64,000 nucleotides of DNA from Microvirga sp. 17 mud 1-3. Lineage in GTDB: Bacteria > Pseudomonadota > Alphaproteobacteria > Rhizobiales > Beijerinckiaceae. The notes below the pieces were generated by a model. It did no database searches. It saw only the letters and a program-made list of their open reading frames with translations, and was not told where the DNA came from. The stretch lies in the NCBI RefSeq assembly GCF_003151255.1, contig NZ_CP029481.1, positions 1,736,001 through 1,800,000 of the forward strand, in the 5' to 3' direction. Positions 45,919-54,612 of the stretch are shown here, in pieces; the stretch's first letter is position 1, and each line of letters starts with the position of its first letter. The position numbers were made by a program, and so were the translations under genes.

Positions 45919-46052
45919 GCGGCGGTTCCTCATTCGGGTTGAAGGCCCGCGGCGGAAAGCTGCGGACTGGGCGGCCGGAACGGCCTCTGCCGTGCCCGAG
46001 TTATAGGGCCTCGCCGCTCATCTGTTAAGCTGTCCGTCCGAGGCTCGGGATA

Positions 46053-46730
46053 TCACCGCGCCCCGGGCGCGCTGCTGCCGCTTTCGGGCATTCGCTCCAG
46101 CAGATCGGTCACCTCTTCGTCCGTCAGCTGGTGGAATCGCTGGTAGAAGGGGCTGATGGCATAGAATTCGTGGGGAGCCGCGAGGCAGACCAGGTCGTCC
46201 ACCAGGGGGCGCAGGACCTCCACGGTCTCGGCGGGCGCAACCGGCACCGCCAGCACGAGGCGGGCGGGATGGCGCCGGCGCAGGGCCGAAAGAGCCGCCC
46301 GGACCGTCGTTCCGGTGGCGATTCCGTCATCGACCACGATGGCGGTCCGCCCCTCGATGGACACCGGCTCCTTCCCCTTCAAGTAGGCCGTGCGGCGGCG
46401 CTCCAGCTCCCACAGCTCGGGCTGGGCCAGATCGTCGATATGCTCCTCGCTCAGCCCGACGAGGGACATGACCTCCCGGTTGAAGACAATCTCGGGTTTT
46501 TCGCCATCCACGATTGCGGCGGCTGCAAGCTCCGGTTGGGCCGGAACGCCGATCTTGCGCACGAGCAGCAGGTCGAGGGGAGCGTGAAGAGCAGCCGCAA
46601 TGGGCCGTGCGACCGGGATGCCGCCGCGTGGGAGCGCCAGGATCACCGGATCCGCAAGGTTCATGCGGGAGAGCCTGTCGGCAAGCTGGGCGCCCGCATC
46701 CTCGCGGTCGCGGAACCGGGGGGTGTTCAT
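46053..46730 (-). CDS. Phosphoribosyltransferase domain protein
   Basis: 225-residue protein of the type I PRTase fold. The PRPP loop is TAIVVDDGIATGTTVRAAL (about residue 120-138), with LALPRGGIPVARPIA and LLVRKIGVPAQPELA earlier. These stand-alone PRTases occur in many bacteria, often beside hydrolases, with unknown substrate. The start at 46730 has GGAGA upstream; the longer frame to 46772 is not needed. Confidence 0.88.
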   Translation of the reverse strand: MNTPRFRDREDAGAQLADRLSRMNLADPVILALPRGGIPVARPIAAALHAPLDLLLVRKIGVPAQPELAAAAIVDGEKPEIVFNREVMSLVGLSEEHIDDLAQPELWELERRRTAYLKGKEPVSIEGRTAIVVDDGIATGTTVRAALSALRRRHPARLVLAVPVAPAETVEVLRPLVDDLVCLAAPHEFYAISPFYQRFHQLTDEEVTDLLERMPESGSSAPGAR

Positions 46731-47043
46731 GATGCCGTCTCCGTTCTCGAAAGCGGCCGCCGGATCGGGCACGGTACCATCAATGAATGGAGCGGGCTCG
46801 AACTTGATTATTCTATCACCAAAGGTGGCTCGCGGGCGATCGCTCCTGCGGATGAGAGGTCGCGGTTGAGACGCAAGGCTCGCGAAAGCTAGCTCGATGA
46901 ACCTGTCCTCGTGCCTCGGCTATCTCGGCCTTTTCCGGTGGGGGCTCCGGACAAGCGGGATTGACGAGGCACGACAGGCGCGACGACGCATTAACGTTTC
47001 ATTGACCTTGCGGGCGCAACCTGTCTCCTCACGGGAGGTTTCC
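46731..47043. other. Intergenic region upstream of a small membrane protein
   Basis: About 310 bp between the divergent phosphoribosyltransferase and the 42-residue membrane protein. It holds a moderately AT-rich patch near 46800 but no gene or structured element that I can support. Confidence 0.4.
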
Positions 47044-47172
47044 ATGATCACGTTGCTCGTCGGTCTCGTTGTCGGTTCCTTCGCCTGTCTTGTCGTGCCG
47101 CCCACCATTCGCATGGTCGTGCAGCGGCGCGAGATCAGGGCGACACAGGGACGGCCGATCGCATTCGGCTAA
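47044..47172 (+). CDS. Small single-pass membrane protein (42 residues)
   Basis: 42-residue protein starting MITLLVGLVVGSFACLVVPP, one hydrophobic helix followed by a basic tail (QRREIRATQGRP). GGGAGG lies close before the ATG. Such proteins are often missed. No family is recognised; the positive tail suggests it lies inside the cell. Confidence 0.65.
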   Translation: MITLLVGLVVGSFACLVVPPTIRMVVQRREIRATQGRPIAFG

Positions 47173-47322
47173 TCCTGCCGGCGGTTCCGGACGGGCCATG
47201 CACGAGTCGCATGCCAGTACTTCCGGGAAGGGCCTGCCTGGGAGGCTCGTGGACTCCCACATTGGGATCATGACGCCGCGACGATGGCGACGTTGTTCCC
47301 TCTGAAGTTTCTTCCCTTACTC

Positions 47323-47352
47323 GGGCTGCCCTCACGGGTGGCCCTTTTCTTT
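47323..47352 (+). terminator. Rho-independent terminator
   Basis: GGGCTGCCC and GGGTGGCCC pair (with two wobbles) over a TCAC loop and run into TTTTCTTTT. It lies 150 bp after the small membrane protein and directly abuts the end of the convergent DUF930 gene. Confidence 0.7.
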
Positions 47353-47754
47353 TCAGCGCCACAGGCCGTATCGCTCCCATTGGTCCTCGGGAATGATGTC
47401 GCCGATCTGGTACGTGAAGGAGGTCGCGGACAGGCGATCTTGCGCAAGGATGCACTTGAACTGGAATTGGTGCCACTGACCCTTGCTTCTGAAGGCTCCC
47501 CCGTCTCCCGAAATGACGTTGCTCTCGATGGCCGGGTTCGACATGGCGTCGACGACGACGCGATCGAGGCGGGAAAATTCCTTTTCCTTCGCGATTTCGC
47601 GCGAGCCCTTGTTGTTGCAGATCTGAAGGCTGCGCGTCCGAGGTTCCATCTTCATGAAGCCCGGCGAAAGGCGGGAGGTTGCCGCCTCGACGGCGGTCGT
47701 CGAAAGCAGGGACGCAACAAGCGCAAGCGTAAAAAGGAACGGCGGCCTCGTCAT
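47353..47754 (-). CDS. DUF930 secreted protein
   Basis: 133-residue protein with a signal peptide (MTRPPFLFTLALVASLLS, cut near VEA). The mature part has LQICNNKGSREIAKE, FSRLDRVVVDAM, GGAFRSKGQWHQFQFKC and EDQWERYGLW, the typical DUF930 sequence with a conserved Cys pair. Found in Rhizobiales; function unknown, periplasmic. The start at 47754 has GGAGA about 10 bases upstream; the frame runs open to 47949 but those residues are not signal-like. Confidence 0.85.
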   Translation of the reverse strand: MTRPPFLFTLALVASLLSTTAVEAATSRLSPGFMKMEPRTRSLQICNNKGSREIAKEKEFSRLDRVVVDAMSNPAIESNVISGDGGAFRSKGQWHQFQFKCILAQDRLSATSFTYQIGDIIPEDQWERYGLWR

Positions 47755-48171
47755 TGCCGGGCATGTCTCCGAAATTCGATGATGGGGAACGCGACCGAGA
47801 GGAACTCGATGCAGTGGGGCGTCGCACGAAGCAGGCTTCGCGGCTCCCGTCGGGTTTAGCTCGGCAAGGCGCCCAGGCAAGGGGGCGTTGTGCAGGGCAG
47901 CGCATCGATCCATGCGCGGGCGCGACGAGAAAAGCGCCGTGCTTCCCATAAAATCGCCGTAATGGGGCGAAGGGGCTCAGGGGCCGCGTGCTATACTCGA
48001 TTCCCACACGCGGCTTCTCTGTAAACGGCCGAGAGGATGGTCTCCTGCGGAGCTACACGCTATGGAGAGACATCTCCCGCCACGACGATGAGTCGGCCCG
48101 GAACTGCCAGCGCAATTCGGGGCTCGTCATATTAAGCCGCCGCTCCCCGGGCCGCCTCGGGGGTTGCCACC
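47755..48171. other. Divergent intergenic region, no gene seen
   Basis: About 415 bp between the DUF930 gene and the next forward gene. It should carry promoters in both directions. I see no tRNA, clear terminator or small gene with a ribosome-binding site. Confidence 0.35.
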
Positions 48172-49080
48172 GTGTTTCGTGTTTGGACTGCTCGCATGAA
48201 GACATTCCTGAAAACTCTCCTGGGTGCGGCCGTAACGGCGACGCTTGCGCCTGCGAGCGCGCTGGCGGACGGCATGACGCTGGCAGGCTCCATGTGGAGC
48301 TGCATCCGTGAGCGGGACAATTCGCAATTCCTCATCGTGTTTTATCCCGATGGCGGCGTTGGGGGCGGTGAGATGGAGCGCGGAGAGGTCAGCCCCTATG
48401 TGTTCGATGCCTCTCGGACGCAGGACGGACAATGGCCGGGGCGATGGAGCCAGACGGGCGAGGGCTTCACCTGGGAGTTTCCCGATCAGCATATGCGCAT
48501 CGCGGGCCAGGTCGGGACGGGCTCCAGGAAGACGAAGGAACGCCTGACCGGCACCGAGACGGCGCTGGAGCTGACGTCCCCCATCACCTGCACGCCGCAG
48601 ACACGGCCGCCACGGATCGGCGATGGACTTGTGATCCCTCAGGACGGGCACTTCATGGACCCGGAGGACCGGGAGGGCGAGCTGAAGGTGCCGACCGGAA
48701 TCTCCCTCCAGCCCCCGGAAAACGATAGACACAGGCCGCACGAAAGGGGCGATCATGGTGAAGCGAATTGGCTCGATGGCTTGGCGCGTCGAAGTCGGCG
48801 CCGACGGGCAACTCTTCTCCCTTGGAGTCCGTACCGATACGGGCCGCGAATACGAGGTACTGTTCGGCACCGTCGATTCCACCCCGATCCTCACGGACCT
48901 CCTGAACGAGATGGCCCGCGTCCACCGGATACTGCCACCGCGAGTCTTTTCGGAAGGCGCGGGGCCGCATCATCCGCGCAGCGTGCCGCTTCAGCCTCTG
49001 GCGACACGGGTCGAGGAGCAGGACGGCAAGCCCGTGCTTGCGCTCGATTTCGGCGGCACAGTCCTCAAGGTCGAGATTGA
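48172..49080 (+). CDS. Secreted protein of unknown function, probable frameshift near 3' end
   Basis: As read, a 302-residue frame. Only the first about 185 residues look like real protein: a signal peptide (ending ASALADG) and a domain with GSMWSCIRERDNSQFLIVFYP and TSPITCTPQTRP, which carries two Cys. After about 48710 the frame becomes Arg-rich and overlaps the next gene for 326 bases, as shadow sequence does. A one-base shift in the CCCCCGGAAAA stretch (48712-48722) would instead end at 48728, just before the next start. The start may be GTG at 48172 or ATG at 48196. Function unknown. Confidence 0.6.
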   Translation: MFRVWTARMKTFLKTLLGAAVTATLAPASALADGMTLAGSMWSCIRERDNSQFLIVFYPDGGVGGGEMERGEVSPYVFDASRTQDGQWPGRWSQTGEGFTWEFPDQHMRIAGQVGTGSRKTKERLTGTETALELTSPITCTPQTRPPRIGDGLVIPQDGHFMDPEDREGELKVPTGISLQPPENDRHRPHERGDHGEANWLDGLARRSRRRRATLLPWSPYRYGPRIRGTVRHRRFHPDPHGPPERDGPRPPDTATASLFGRRGAASSAQRAASASGDTGRGAGRQARACARFRRHSPQGRD

Positions 49081-49126
49081 TCCCACCGCGCTCCAGCAGG
49101 ACCTTGCCAAGGTCCGGTCAGTCTGA
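48755..49126 (+). CDS. Conserved hypothetical protein
   Basis: 123-residue cytoplasmic protein. AAAGGGG lies before the ATG. The sequence is amphipathic, with WRVEVGADGQLFSLGVRTD, a LLNEMARVHRI helix and KPVLALDFGGTVLKVEID near the end. No family is recognised. It directly follows the secreted protein and ends 4 bp before the convergent DUF882 gene stop. Confidence 0.65.
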   Translation: MVKRIGSMAWRVEVGADGQLFSLGVRTDTGREYEVLFGTVDSTPILTDLLNEMARVHRILPPRVFSEGAGPHHPRSVPLQPLATRVEEQDGKPVLALDFGGTVLKVEIDPTALQQDLAKVRSV

Positions 49127-49130
49127 AGCC

Positions 49131-50321
49131 TTACAGGCCCGTGCCGTGCATCGCGCTTGCCTGGCGCACCGGCTGCGGCGCTCTCATCGGCAGCGGCTTG
49201 ACGGCAGGACCCGTAAACTGCGTCGTCGTCAGGTCGCTCTTTACGCCTTGCGAGAAGCCGAGGTCGAGAAAGGCGGTGCGAGGATCGAACAACGCCTTTA
49301 CTGAGGCTTTGCGGTCCAGGCCGATGATCGGCTCGATGGATGCGCTGGGCGTGGGCGCCGGCAGGGCCGCCAACACGACCGGGCGCTCAGGGCGCGGCGG
49401 CCGAGGCGGCTCGACGGAGGCGATCTGGATAAGGTCCTTCGGTCGCCGCGGCGGCACTGGCGCAAGTGCCAGGGCCGTTTCGGGAATCTCAGGCGTGGTC
49501 GCGGCCGCAAGCTGGACGTTCGGTGCCGCAGGAGTGGGGCGCGGTGGCTCCTTACGCCCGAACAGGGCCGTGACGATGCTGCTCGACGAGCCGCCGGAGG
49601 TGGCCTGTGCGGCGAGGGCCGCATTGCGCGGCAGAATTTCGGCCTTCGCCTCCTCGTAGCCCGGCAGCGGCCGTCCATTCGTCGGCAGGTGCAGGGTTTT
49701 CCCGTTGGGGAACAGGCGCGCCAGCTGGTCCTGGGTCATGCGCGGCCAGGCTCGGACATTGCCGGTGTCCACATGGACGAATTCGGAGGACGGATAATAG
49801 CCGACCCCGCCATATTGCAGCTTCATGGCGATCGCGCGCAGGCGCGCCGTGTCCACGTCGGGCAGGCGGATGTCCATCGCCTTGCCGAGCATATGTTGGC
49901 TGTGCTCCGAGACGCCGCTCGACCGTCGCCGGAGCATGGCATTGGTCTTCGGCGAACGATAGGACGAGATGATGTGGATCGGTTCCCGCGAGCCGCTCTC
50001 CCGATAGACCTCCCAGAGCACGTCGAAGAGGCGCGGGTCCATTTTGGCCGGCTCGTCGTTTCGCCAGTCGCGCAGATACCAGTTGAGCTGCGTCAGGGCC
50101 TGCTCGTCGTAGCGGCCGTTGCGCCGGAACGTGATCGTCGTGCTGTCGCGCCGATGGGTGTGGAAGAATGACAGGCTTCGGGTTTCACCATCGGCAGACG
50201 CATCCTGTGTCGCGACCGCGACGAGGAAGAAGGCGACGGCAGCTGCGGATGAAACCAGCGCAAGACGAATGAGCCGCGGCGCAGGCGCGCGACGGCCGAG
50301 CGGCGACGCAGGGACCATCAT
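49131..50321 (-). CDS. DUF882 / M15-type peptidase-like envelope protein
   Basis: 396-residue protein. The N-terminal hydrophobic signal (LALVSSAAAVAFFLVAVA) precedes a DUF882 (YcbK-like) domain: SLSFFHTHRRDSTTITF, IISSYRSPKTNAMLR, SEHSQHMLGKAMDIRLPD and FVHVDTGNVRAW. The His and Asp residues of SEHSQHMLGKAMDI plus the late His form a D,D-carboxypeptidase-like Zn site. The C-terminal 180 residues are a Pro/Ala-rich tail. It probably trims peptidoglycan peptides in the periplasm. The start at 50321 has GGGAGG upstream; the frame is open to 50567. Confidence 0.88.
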   Translation of the reverse strand: MMVPASPLGRRAPAPRLIRLALVSSAAAVAFFLVAVATQDASADGETRSLSFFHTHRRDSTTITFRRNGRYDEQALTQLNWYLRDWRNDEPAKMDPRLFDVLWEVYRESGSREPIHIISSYRSPKTNAMLRRRSSGVSEHSQHMLGKAMDIRLPDVDTARLRAIAMKLQYGGVGYYPSSEFVHVDTGNVRAWPRMTQDQLARLFPNGKTLHLPTNGRPLPGYEEAKAEILPRNAALAAQATSGGSSSSIVTALFGRKEPPRPTPAAPNVQLAAATTPEIPETALALAPVPPRRPKDLIQIASVEPPRPPRPERPVVLAALPAPTPSASIEPIIGLDRKASVKALFDPRTAFLDLGFSQGVKSDLTTTQFTGPAVKPLPMRAPQPVRQASAMHGTGL

Positions 50322-50839
50322 TGACCCTCCCAGGCGCCGGCGACCTTGAGAAATCCCCTTGATGTCCTTGTATTCCGGCGCCTCGTGTCGCTTCGTGGCC
50401 GCAAACCATGGCAAAATTGGCGCAAACCGTGAAAAGCGGCGCGGCAAATCCTTAGAGGCGGGCAGGGGCGGGGAGCGGTGCATGCGCTCAGTCTCGTGCC
50501 CAGCGTTTAAGCGAGCGTTAAAGCTACCGAATCGTAGGGCCTTTGTTTTGCAAGGCGAGACCACCATAGAAGGCCCTCAGGAATTGGTTCCTCGATCTCC
50601 TGGTTTGCGATGAATGCAGTCCTATCGAAGTAGATCAAGCCTGCTCATTGGGAGCTGCATTGCGTGACAAAGAGCGGCAGCGAAAGGACGGCATTTGGCA
50701 GCAAAAACCACGAAGGAGGGGATAATTGCCCGGAGGAGATGCATCGGTCAGCGTGGGAGCAATGCGCCGAGCGTCCTGGCTCCAGCAATCCACTTGCGCC
50801 CCTGACGAGATCAACCCATCTACTCGAACGGTGGCAGCC
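50322..50839. other. Divergent intergenic region, no gene supported
   Basis: About 518 bp between the DUF882 gene and the NTF2-like gene. Open frames exist but none has a ribosome-binding site and plausible protein. It likely holds the promoters of both genes. Confidence 0.35.
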
Positions 50840-51199
50840 ATGTCCTGGATGATCATGATCGCAGACGACATATGGGGCCTCGAGGAGCGGTTTTGGCTTG
50901 ACGGACTATCGTTCTATGAAAGCCATCTGGACCCTGAGTGCCTGATGGCATTCCCAGGGATGGGGGTCATGGGGGCCGGGGAGATCCTCAAGAGCCTGAG
51001 GGATGCCCCGCGCTGGGCATCCGTTGATATGGCCGACCGTACTGTCGGCAGGCCCGTCGATACGCTCATGGTGGTTGGATACAGGGCGACGGGCTATCGC
51101 GAGGGAGCCAGCCCGTACCAGGTCTTCTGCACCTCGACGTACCGATCCGACGGAGTGGACTGGAAGCTCGTCCAGCACCAGCAGACTCCATCCGGTTGA
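50840..51199 (+). CDS. NTF2-like/SnoaL-type small protein
   Basis: 119-residue protein with the outline of a SnoaL/DUF4440 fold: ADDIWGLEERFWLDGLSFYESHLDP at the N-terminus, a GVMGAGEILKSL helix, and paired strands TLMVVGYRATG and CTSTYRSDGVDWKLVQHQQTP. Ligand-binding or stress-related roles are known for the fold; none can be specified. The start at 50840 is chosen for the family-like MSWMIMIADDIW beginning but has a weak ribosome-binding site; the frame is open to 50726. Confidence 0.7.
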   Translation: MSWMIMIADDIWGLEERFWLDGLSFYESHLDPECLMAFPGMGVMGAGEILKSLRDAPRWASVDMADRTVGRPVDTLMVVGYRATGYREGASPYQVFCTSTYRSDGVDWKLVQHQQTPSG

Positions 51200-51421
51200 C
51201 CGTCTGCGTTGAACTTGAGGGTGGCAGAGTAAGTCCCGGACGGGACGACGTGGCGATCGGTGGTCTTTGCTTCCGTGAGACGCGAAAGAAGCCGCTGACA
51301 TGGTGGATGAGAGACCAAAATCAGTCCCCATTTTGTGATGAGACGGATCAACGTCTCCCGCGTTGTGGCCGATGATATGCAGGACTGAGGGGCTCAGGAT
51401 CAGCTAGGCAGGAGAGATCCT

Positions 51422-51766
51422 ATGAGAAAGATGCCGCTGCTTCTCGTCGCTTTCGGAATGTCCGTCGGTGTTCTGACACCAGCATTTGCGCAAGGCGAGA
51501 ACCTGGACTGCAATCTCCCGTCGGACGCCATGACGGCTTACTGCAACCATCGGAACCTCTATGGCAAGGGCGGGCCCGGCATGGGAACGGTCAATCCCTA
51601 CGGAGCCGATACGATGACCACCGGCAGCGTGGGGACCGCGCCGCAACAAGCCACTCCCATGATGAGCCAATCTCAAATCGCAGCATGCTCCGCACGGTAC
51701 CGGACTTATGATCCGGCCACCAACACGTTCAGGGGTAACGATGGTCGCCGGCATGTCTGTCGATAG
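51422..51766 (+). CDS. BA14K-like secreted protein
   Basis: 114-residue protein with a signal peptide (cut after AFA, residue 23). The C-terminal CSARYRTYDPATNTFRGNDGRRHVC matches the core of the BA14K family, an immunoreactive lectin-like surface protein of Brucella and relatives. The middle is Gly/Thr/Met-rich, and DCNLPSDAMTAYCNH adds a further Cys pair. Role in the envelope inferred. It is convergent with the L,D-transpeptidase gene. Confidence 0.82.
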   Translation: MRKMPLLLVAFGMSVGVLTPAFAQGENLDCNLPSDAMTAYCNHRNLYGKGGPGMGTVNPYGADTMTTGSVGTAPQQATPMMSQSQIAACSARYRTYDPATNTFRGNDGRRHVCR

Positions 51767-51800
51767 AAGGCTCTAAGGGGCCGAGTCTTCTGGGAAACTT

Positions 51801-51831
51801 GCCCGCACGAGCAGCGCCTGTCCGTGCGGGC
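51801..51831. terminator. Inverted repeat between convergent genes
   Basis: GCCCGCACG (51801-51809) and CGTGCGGGC (51823-51831) with a 13-base loop, between the stops of the BA14K-like gene (51766) and the L,D-transpeptidase gene (51881). Likely a shared terminator; no T-run. Confidence 0.55.
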
Positions 51832-51880
51832 ATTCACGAGGATCGGCTCGTCCATCCGTATGGCGCGCCCGCGGGCGTCC

Positions 51881-52573
51881 TCAGCTCCTGGCCGCGGTGC
51901 CCTTTGCGCCCTGGCCGCTCTTCCCAAGGACGACAACCTTCGTGCCGACCGGGGTACGTCCGTAGAGATCGATAGCGTCCTGGTTGATCATGCGGATGCA
52001 GCCAGAAGATACGTTGGTGCCAATGGTCCACGGTTCGAACGTGCCGTGGATCCGGTAGAGCGTGTCCTTGTTGCCTTGCCAGAGATAGAGTGCGCGGGCG
52101 CCAAGCGGATTGCCGGGACCGCCAGGCATGCCGGGCCCGCCAGGCAATTCACCCATCTGCTCCATGAGTTCCGGCTGTCGCCCGAACATCTCCTTGGGAG
52201 GATACCAGTCCGGCCATTCCTGCTTGTCGTGGACGGTCGCTTCGCCGGACCATGAGAAGCCGGCCCGGCCGACTCCAACGCCGTAGCGCATGGCCATGCC
52301 GCTCTCTTGGACATGATAGAGATACCGGGCCCTTGGATCGATTACGATGGTGCCGGGGGGCTCGGGCCCATCATAGGGAACCTCCCGACGCAGGAAGGCA
52401 GAATTGACTTTCGAGAGAGGAACGCCCGGGACCGGATAAAGGTCGTCCTCGATCGGCGCATACATCGCCGCGTAATCGAACCGGCCCACCTGCGCGGCGC
52501 CTGTGCGCGGCAGAAGAGCAAGGCTCGTCAGGGCAGGCGCTCCCAGCAGAAAGGTCCGACGGTTGAGATCCAT
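51881..52573 (-). CDS. L,D-transpeptidase, Tat-exported
   Basis: 230-residue YkuD-domain enzyme. The twin-arginine signal NRRTFLLGAPALTSLALL begins at residue 4. The catalytic region YRIHGTFEPWTIGTNVSSGCIRM contains the His and the Ser-Gly-Cys nucleophile, with NQDAIDLYGRTPVGTKV after it. It forms 3-3 crosslinks in peptidoglycan or attaches outer-membrane proteins to it, in the periplasm. The start at 52573 has an excellent AAGGAGGG upstream. PGGPGMPGGPGNP is the usual substrate-loop insertion in rhizobial members. Confidence 0.94.
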   Translation of the reverse strand: MDLNRRTFLLGAPALTSLALLPRTGAAQVGRFDYAAMYAPIEDDLYPVPGVPLSKVNSAFLRREVPYDGPEPPGTIVIDPRARYLYHVQESGMAMRYGVGVGRAGFSWSGEATVHDKQEWPDWYPPKEMFGRQPELMEQMGELPGGPGMPGGPGNPLGARALYLWQGNKDTLYRIHGTFEPWTIGTNVSSGCIRMINQDAIDLYGRTPVGTKVVVLGKSGQGAKGTAARS

Positions 52574-52729
52574 GATTTCCCTCCTTGCTGAAAGATGACT
52601 CTCCACGACATCTAGGCCGGAACAAGGGCAGGACCAGAACAGATGGGCTTAAAGTCTTGGCGGGGCGCAATGGAACTTTAATAGTCACGCTTCGTTAACT
52701 ATGCTCATCCTCGGAGGGGGGCTGGCATC

Positions 52730-53014
52730 ATGACTGGGACAGGCAAGGGTATCCGTGAGACACGAAGCAACCGTCCGCCATTGCCGCGGCAGGTTCAGGA
52801 GCATCTCGCCCAGAAGCTGCGGGCACAGCTCTATGAAGCCTCGCCCAAGCCGCAATATCTCGGCGACCCGGCTATCCCGCGGGAATTCGATTCCCTGATC
52901 GAGCGAATCGAGAGCCAGGATCGGGCAAAGCGCAGCGAGCGCATTGCGCAGGTCGCCCGTCAGGCCGTCGAGGACGCACTGGCCGGGCTCGTGCCGGGCT
53001 CTCGCCGCCGTTGA
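52730..53014 (+). CDS. Conserved hypothetical protein
   Basis: 94-residue basic protein with GGAGGGGGG some 15 bases before the ATG. It has an N-terminal RETRSNRPPLPRQVQEHLAQKLRAQLYE, then a coiled segment RIESQDRAKRSERIAQVARQAVEDAL. Likely helical and cytoplasmic, with an Arg-rich tail. No family is recognised. Confidence 0.65.
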   Translation: MTGTGKGIRETRSNRPPLPRQVQEHLAQKLRAQLYEASPKPQYLGDPAIPREFDSLIERIESQDRAKRSERIAQVARQAVEDALAGLVPGSRRR

Positions 53015-53102
53015 GAGCGGCATTTTAAGGAAAAAGCGGGAATCTTCTCCCCCTTGAGACGGAACGCGGGCATCCTGCGCCGTCGCAAGTTCGGAGATTT
53101 CC

Positions 53103-53921
53103 ATGAAGATCTACATCTCGGCGGATATCGAGGGCGTCGCCGGCGTCGTGAATCCGCAGCACGGCGTCATGGGCAACGGTGAATACGAGCGTGCCCGCCG
53201 CCTCATGACCCAGGAGGTCAACGCCGCCGTCGAGGGCGCCTTTGCGGGCGGTGCCACGGAGGTTCTCGTCAACGATTCCCATGGGGACATGCGCAATCTC
53301 CTGCCCGAGGATCTCGATCCGCGCGCCGAGGTGATCCTCGGCAAGCCCAAGCCGATCAACATGTTCGAAGGCTTGACGCCGGAGCATGTGGGCGTCTTCT
53401 GCCTCGGCTACCATGCCCGCGCCCGGGCACACGGGATCCTGGCCCACACGGTGAATGGATTCGCGTTCGGACGGATTCACCTCAACGGCCTCGAGCTCGG
53501 CGAAGCGGGGCTATACGGCGCCTATGCGGGCAGCCTCGGGGTCCCGGTGATCCTGCTGACGGGAGACGATTGTCTTCAGGCGGAAACGCAGGAGCTCTTT
53601 CCCGGCGCGACCTATGCGGTCGTCAAGCATTCCCTTGGTCAGCGCTCTGCCCGGAGCCTCGCGCCCGAACGGGCCCGTGCGTTGATCCGCCAAAAGGCCG
53701 AGGAGGCCGTGCGGAACGCCGCTGCCGTGGAGCCCTTTACACTTGAGGGCCCATGCCGGCTCGAGGTGGAGTTCAATTCGCCGGCCATGTGCGACCTTGC
53801 GGCTGTCATTCCGGCCGCCACACGGCTCGACGCCGTAAGGGTGGCGTTTTCGCCGGAGAGTCCCGAGCACGCCGTGCGCTGGGTCAATACCCTGTCGGCC
53901 CTGTCGTCCTTTCTTCGCTGA
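53103..53921 (+). CDS. dppA: M55 family D-aminopeptidase
   Basis: 272-residue DppA-like zinc aminopeptidase. ISADIEGVAGV gives the Asp and Glu ligands near residues 8-10, VLVNDSHGDMRNLLPE a His, LGYHARARAHGILAHT further His, and LGEAGLYGAYAG the Glu. It removes D-amino acids from D-Ala peptides, e.g. products of peptidoglycan turnover, in the cytoplasm. ATG at 53103; a terminator hairpin follows it. No dpp transporter genes are adjacent. Confidence 0.93.
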   Translation: MKIYISADIEGVAGVVNPQHGVMGNGEYERARRLMTQEVNAAVEGAFAGGATEVLVNDSHGDMRNLLPEDLDPRAEVILGKPKPINMFEGLTPEHVGVFCLGYHARARAHGILAHTVNGFAFGRIHLNGLELGEAGLYGAYAGSLGVPVILLTGDDCLQAETQELFPGATYAVVKHSLGQRSARSLAPERARALIRQKAEEAVRNAAAVEPFTLEGPCRLEVEFNSPAMCDLAAVIPAATRLDAVRVAFSPESPEHAVRWVNTLSALSSFLR

Positions 53922-53929
53922 TGGAAGTG

Positions 53930-53960
53930 GAGCCCCGCCCGAGTGCATAGGGCGGGGCTC
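53930..53960. terminator. 11-bp hairpin between dppA and the DUF305 gene
   Basis: GAGCCCCGCCC and GGGCGGGGCTC pair across a 9-base loop, 9 bp after the dppA stop and 9 bp before the convergent DUF305 stop. Strong stem without T-run; likely bidirectional. Confidence 0.7.
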
Positions 53961-53968
53961 AGGAAACG

Positions 53969-54343
53969 TTACTCGACGCCTTTCTTCTTCAGCCAGGCGC
54001 GCATTTCGGCGATTTCGCGTTCCTGTTCGCGGATCACGTCCGTGGCCCATTGGCGAACCTGCGGGTCCTTGCCGTTCTGAAGCGCGACCTTCGCCATGTC
54101 GATGGCGCCCTGGTGATGGGGGATCATGCCCCGCACGAAGTCTACATCCGCATCGCCCGTGTAGGCGATGTCCATGTCCTTGTGCATCTTGGCATTGGCT
54201 TCGCGATAGGCCTTCGTGGCCGGCGTGTCGGCGGCCGAGGCAGGGGCGGAATGGCCCGCATGCCCGCCATGGGGTGCACCTTGCGCAAACGCGGTCACCG
54301 GGGCGGCGAGCAGGAGCAGGAGCGACAGGGTCCGTGGGATCAT
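53969..54343 (-). CDS. DUF305 (CopM-like) exported protein
   Basis: 124-residue protein with a signal peptide (cut after AFA near residue 19). HGGHAGHS is a His-rich patch; the DUF305 core has [37 protein letters not shown] and a C-terminal helix [14 protein letters not shown]. CopM-like proteins bind copper in the periplasm. It lies 56 bp downstream of a CopZ-like gene on the same strand, behind a MerR-type operator, supporting a copper-resistance role. GGAGG precedes the ATG. Confidence 0.9.
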   Translation of the reverse strand: MIPRTLSLLLLLAAPVTAFAQGAPHGGHAGHSAPASAADTPATKAYREANAKMHKDMDIAYTGDADVDFVRGMIPHHQGAIDMAKVALQNGKDPQVRQWATDVIREQEREIAEMRAWLKKKGVE

Positions 54344-54399
54344 AGGTGGCCTCCGAGGCTTGGAAGATAAACTAGGGGAGAGGAGCGGGCCGTAACCGG

Positions 54400-54612
54400 T
54401 CAATTCACGGCCGGGTGGAGGGGAGCGGCGGGATAGCCACATTCTTTGAGGGCTGCCAGCAGGGTCGCTTCAGAAGCACTAGTCTCGACACGCACAATGC
54501 GTCGCTCGAGATCACCCTCGACGCGGGCCTGCGGGTCGACCGCCGCAATGGCGCGAGTAACCGTGCCGAGGCAGCCGCCGCAGCTCATCTTGGGGATGTG
54601 GAGGGAATACAT
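54400..54612 (-). CDS. copZ: CopZ-like copper chaperone (HMA domain)
   Basis: 70-residue heavy-metal-associated domain. The metal site is in [13 protein letters not shown] (CxxC near residues 11-14), with [13 protein letters not shown] and [14 protein letters not shown] completing the ferredoxin-like fold. It carries Cu+ in the cytoplasm, usually to a CopA ATPase, which is not in this window. AGGAG precedes the ATG. First gene of a two-gene copper unit with the DUF305 protein. Confidence 0.92.
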   Translation of the reverse strand: MYSLHIPKMSCGGCLGTVTRAIAAVDPQARVEGDLERRIVRVETSASEATLLAALKECGYPAAPLHPAVN

